Shown: positions 14,701 to 16,162 of the stretch, piece by piece
Numbering within the stretch: the first letter of the stretch is position 1
How the letters are laid out: every line of letters begins with the position of its first letter
Source: Candidatus Eiseniibacteriota bacterium
GTDB taxonomy: Bacteria > Orphanbacterota > Orphanbacteria > Orphanbacterales > Orphanbacteraceae
DNA length: 16,162 nucleotides
Assembly (NCBI GenBank): GCA_024276995.1
Contig: JAJRWB010000033.1
Location: 1 to 16,162, forward strand
Direction: 5' to 3'
Program-made: the position numbers and the translations under genes
Notes under the pieces: generated by a model
What the model saw: the letters and a program-made list of their open reading frames with translations, nothing else
Database searches by the model: none
Told to the model about the DNA's origin: nothing

Positions 14701-14983
14701 CTGGACCGATGCGGTCTCCGAAGGGAGTCCCAACCCGGCGCGCGGATCGCTCTTCTTCCAGGGCACTGTCGCGCAGGGCGGGAAGGTGACGATGCGGATC
14801 CACGACGTGGCGGGGCGTCTCGTTCGCGAAGTCGTGACCCGCCGAAGCGGCGCCGGTTCGTTCCGCATCACCTGGGACGGGAGGGACGAGTCGGGGAGAC
14901 CGGCGGCATCGGGACTCTACCTCGCCCGATTCGACCGGGAAGGCCATTCGATCGGCCGCCGCCGAATCATCCTCCTTCGATGA
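11786..14983 (+). CDS. Large secreted glycoside hydrolase-like (clan GH-A fold) protein with C-terminal FlgD-Ig/T9SS-like module
   Basis: A 1065-residue exported multidomain protein. Residues 1-34 form a signal peptide whose hydrophobic core is FAFAFAFA, encoded by a hexanucleotide repeat. About 55-250 looks like a beta-sandwich carbohydrate-binding region (SLRIDF, WFELSWEW, YYDISFYAKTN, LRLDAIQVAR). About 265-392 is a second beta-rich region. About 398-760 is the probable TIM-barrel catalytic domain: FGVNLNAL, RVFAAFDWG, IFPVISSVPSWW, WNLFNEM (candidate acid/base E526), VGVNRYASFDP and FPLTETGA (candidate nucleophile E651). About 778-850 is a C-terminal beta domain, about 865-955 a fibronectin-III-like domain, and 978-1065 the module PNPA, DVAGRLVREV, TWDGRDESG, SGLYLARF, ending RRIILLR. 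Family and substrate are not recognised; GH39/GH5-like folds are the nearest resemblance. The ATG at 11786 has GAGGTG upstream and is preferred over a longer frame from TTG 11702. It converges on the protease-like gene, 27 bases away. Confidence 0.82.
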   Translation: MDEDRPDRSRYAFLFAFAFAFAVLFVSPGSAPGQVPCENEDGYRSHRTWRGSGAYASTVNLLQEGTSFETGEPDVSLLDGALYNQRQFVENLTGEGDAADAYLDLSADDTDAVHGNRSLRIDFDGPYPTGGPSGWFELSWEWFGVPEEAYYDISFYAKTNRQMNVLVNLIALDTVTSEVVWIDLDTASSVVHKTLPVSPGGWRRLSVRTPTPLSTTRSYVIRLWTNGASEPSWCVTEGTVLRLDAIQVARAPDGGGALVPYEYHTEAEELFLSVKGALDLLPRWDNVFYAPGEGGSIRGRAQIYQDAAYAARGGGTLHWKLYALFPQGGDPSIPVGSGDAAITFPSPRQEVTVDLASAVGGRLGVYKWIAEFEDGLGLTSDRQEITFALVRGDGASGDNFGVNLNALGPAGKNANDSYSPSVSGPFSLRRMLDLTSRLGFTQDRVFAAFDWGTTMEDPSTPERYDFYPDLAASYSVRIFPVISSVPSWWNGSDWQAWRDFIDEEVFRYGPGGLYGAGMTEWNLFNEMFAPGRFTPGEYAPFLLEAADAIHGTTPAGETYVSLNGWSMPDSLVALLNVGDGSRRVLDILDGVGVNRYASFDPVSEEVDPPEEPSSWHAGVADAVWIQRAARLAVQLADTAGTGGANRFPLTETGATVGSLLADRRSRVRYWDQTGRESFANSMSGSLTKGEKGAERLIRHELLALAEGGGAIHLFGFLPHPESWSSGRYGIFQIDDTPAAPLAAQVELNRELGAALFVRHVPSSDLNAPGGGPNTDPDARLLLFHDPDPDEYVIAAWTAGYGTSQIELDIDPGAYNVSARDVQGNTLPVGGSGSFTWTLGASPTYIRVDGSIGAVALTEAVDHRDPSPPVWISSRTEKGTYIVRFSSLNAGDLDSLRLEYRAVADTSWTTAERFEPWAHPDSAYTGSFPVPPGGSCTARAAAIEKTTGDVVYSDELPLGPTGVVAAPAAAAPRWTDAVSEGSPNPARGSLFFQGTVAQGGKVTMRIHDVAGRLVREVVTRRSGAGSFRITWDGRDESGRPAASGLYLARFDREGHSIGRRRIILLR
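11828..11851 (+). repeat. Tandem hexanucleotide repeat (TTCGCC)x4 in a signal peptide
   Basis: Four perfect copies of TTCGCC lie in frame and encode Phe-Ala four times, residues 15-22 of the glycosidase-like protein. Gain or loss of a copy would keep the frame and change the length of the signal peptide's hydrophobic core by two residues. Confidence 0.9.
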
Positions 14984-15010
14984 TGGGGGATACCGGCCCG
15001 TTCCGCATCT

Positions 15011-15919
15011 TCACTCGAGCAGGCCGAACCGCGGCCGGATGCCCAGATCAAGGATCACGACGCGATCCAGGAATGGGGCGTTTCCCACGAGACCCTTCGC
15101 CGGGAAGGGCCAGTTCGCGAAGAGGCGGGGCTGCTCCTCGAGGTAGTACACTTTTGGATCGGCGATGCGGGCCGAGCCGATGATGAGCGGCTCGGGGGCG
15201 ACGGCGCCGATGGCGGTGATCTTCTTTCCCCATGAGTTCACTCTTTTCTTCGTGGTGGTCGCATCCGGTCCGTCAAGCCAGGTAAGCTCTTTCCATTCGT
15301 CGAAATCGACGACGATATCGAAGGCGCTCGAGCCGGTGTCGAAGATGAGGTCGTTCACCCCCTTGCCGCCGAGGATCACGTAAAGGAAGAGTTTCGCGTC
15401 GCGGAGGACGGCAGGCGTCCAGGTGGTGCGCCGCCAGAGCCATGCCGGCGCCTCTCCCGGCTTGAAGAGCGCGAAGCGCCGGCCGGGGTAGTCGATCACC
15501 ACCAGGTGCCCGACGAGCAGATCGAGCCCGAGCGATCCGAGTTGCTTCCCGCCGTCCCCCTCTTCACGGGCGCGAACCCAAACCGGGCCGACGTCGATGT
15601 CGCCGATGGCGAAGCTCGGGACGTGATACATGCCGTCGTGCGTCTCCCAGGCGCGCCCGTCGGGAACGTCGCCGTCAAGGAGCGTCACGTCGAGGCCGGT
15701 GTCGAGCTGAAAGTACCCTTCCGTGCCGTCGAGGGTGACCGGGAGACGAATGGCGGCGCGCTCCGACACTCCTTTCGCTTTCGCCCACTCGAAGGTAGCG
15801 TACGGAAGAGTCTCGAAAAGGGAGTCGAGCCGTCGCGCCGCATCCGGGTCCGATGCTGCCGGGCGGAGCGGGGAGGAGGCGAGGAGGAGGAACAAGGCAG
15901 AAGGATAATACTCATTCAT
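15011..15919 (-). CDS. Secreted bilobed aspartic-protease-like protein (two DTG motifs)
   Basis: A 302-residue protein with an N-terminal hydrophobic stretch (YYPSALFLLLASSPLRPAAS), probably a signal peptide. It contains two half-domains of aspartic protease type. The first has FQLDTGLDVTLLDG with catalytic candidate D73, then GSLGLDLLVGHLVVIDYPGRR (about 128-148). The second has LIFDTGSSAFDIVVD with D194, then GLVGNAPFLDRVVILDLG (about 276-293). In each half a DTG is followed later by the hydrophobic-hydrophobic-Gly strand that supports the active-site loop in retropepsins and pepsins. Two DTGs in one chain fit a pepsin-like bilobed enzyme or a tandem retropepsin-like protein; which of these, and any substrate, is not clear. 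The ATG at 15919 has no good ribosome binding site, and the upstream DNA belongs to or borders an IS630-type element, whose frame ends on this start codon (ATGA). Confidence 0.75.
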   Translation of the reverse strand: MNEYYPSALFLLLASSPLRPAASDPDAARRLDSLFETLPYATFEWAKAKGVSERAAIRLPVTLDGTEGYFQLDTGLDVTLLDGDVPDGRAWETHDGMYHVPSFAIGDIDVGPVWVRAREEGDGGKQLGSLGLDLLVGHLVVIDYPGRRFALFKPGEAPAWLWRRTTWTPAVLRDAKLFLYVILGGKGVNDLIFDTGSSAFDIVVDFDEWKELTWLDGPDATTTKKRVNSWGKKITAIGAVAPEPLIIGSARIADPKVYYLEEQPRLFANWPFPAKGLVGNAPFLDRVVILDLGIRPRFGLLE

Positions 15920-16162
15920 ATTGGAGAGTCTCGCATTAATAAGTGACCGTGGATCAAAAAAAAGAGATCCGTTTTTTCGAGAAAGCCCAGGAGAAGGTCC
16001 TTCCTTCTGCGTGCCCGCCGCACTCCGTTTCGCACACGATACAGGATAGGCTCAAGGGTATCCTCGCACACGTTGGCCAGCAGGACTCCTTTCAACCAGG
16101 ACCATAGACCTTCCACCGGATTCAGTTCCGGTGCGTAGGGAGGAAGGAATTCCCTCTGAAAT
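15916..16162 (-). CDS. IS630-family transposase, C-terminal fragment (cut by window edge)
   Basis: The last 81 residues of a DDE transposase; the rest lies past the right edge. The frame opens with FLPPYAPELNPVEGLWSWLK, the standard IS630/DDE_3 motif containing the third catalytic residue (Glu of NPVE, codon at about 16111-16113). A basic C-terminal helix follows (YRVRNGVRRARRRKDLL). Relatives usually end shortly after this helix. Here the frame passes through LEKTDLFF and continues for thirteen more residues to a TGA at 15916-15918. If the run of eight T residues (minus strand, 15956-15963) had seven, a TGA would directly follow DLFF. So this copy probably carries a one-base insertion, or the extended frame reads out of the element into flanking DNA. 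Transposition ability cannot be judged without the rest. Confidence 0.85.
   Translation of the reverse strand, partial: FQREFLPPYAPELNPVEGLWSWLKGVLLANVCEDTLEPILYRVRNGVRRARRRKDLLLGFLEKTDLFFLIHGHLLMRDSPI
15936..16162 (-). mobile_element. End of an IS630-type insertion sequence (partial, boundary approximate)
   Basis: The transposase tail marks the 3' end of an IS630-type element that continues beyond the window. Its outer boundary should lie a little past the natural transposase end, somewhere in 15930-15955. IS630 elements duplicate a TA dinucleotide; several TA steps occur in the ATTAATAAG stretch here, so the exact border cannot be fixed without the other terminus. Confidence 0.55.
15951..15977. 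repeat. Short inverted repeat with A8/T6 runs near the IS end
   Basis: GGATC (15951-15955) and GATCC (15966-15970) flank a run of eight A residues; the A-run can also pair with T6 at 15972-15977. It could be part of a terminal inverted repeat or a weak bidirectional terminator at the end of the transposase gene. Confidence 0.35.

Overview
The window is GC-rich, densely coded bacterial chromosome. It has twelve genes (ten complete, two cut by the window edges) and no intergenic gap over 300 bases. It carries no rRNA, tRNA or CRISPR array that I can see. Three secreted proteins share a C-terminal module of the FlgD-Ig / type IX 'type A sorting' kind (PNP motif, AGRLVR, WDGxD, SG-Y, then a final basic-hydrophobic tail). 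Together with an ECF sigma factor paired with a TPR-bearing Ser/Thr kinase, and heme A synthesis, this suggests an aerobic, Gram-negative-type bacterium. A lineage near Eisenbacteria/Latescibacteria/Fibrobacterota-like groups would fit. That placement is an inference from protein style, not from a marker gene.

Left part (1-6.5 kb, all minus strand): the first residues of an OmpR/PhoB-like response regulator; a secreted seven-repeat beta-propeller with the C-terminal sorting-like module; then a two-gene signalling unit read as ECF sigma factor followed 43 bases later by a membrane Ser/Thr kinase with about ten TPRs. Upstream of these lies a DUF4197 lipoprotein.

Middle (5.7-10.0 kb): a divergent heme A locus. 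Heme A synthase (ctaA/COX15, with an extra N-terminal membrane region) overlaps the DUF4197 lipoprotein gene on the minus strand. Heme O synthase (ctaB) overlaps a membrane-anchored DUF3179 protein by four bases on the plus strand. CtaB makes heme O from protoheme and CtaA oxidises it to heme A for an aa3-type oxidase. No oxidase subunit is in the window. The tight overlaps tie two proteins of unknown function to heme A production.

Right part (10.0-15.0 kb, plus strand): two large exported enzymes, each with its own extended -10 promoter candidate and each ending in the shared C-terminal module. One is a serine beta-lactamase-family hydrolase. The other is a 1065-residue multidomain glycoside hydrolase-like protein, whose signal peptide is built partly from a four-copy TTCGCC repeat.

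Right edge (15.0-16.2 kb, minus strand): a secreted protein with two aspartic-protease DTG motifs sits directly downstream of the end of an IS630-type transposase gene. The transposase frame seems to run past its natural stop because of a run of eight T residues, and it ends on the start codon of the protease-like gene.

Most promising for novelty: the shared C-terminal export module on three unrelated proteins, the DUF4197/DUF3179 partners of the heme A genes (the DUF3179 protein lacks the usual cysteine motif), and the bilobed DTG protein.
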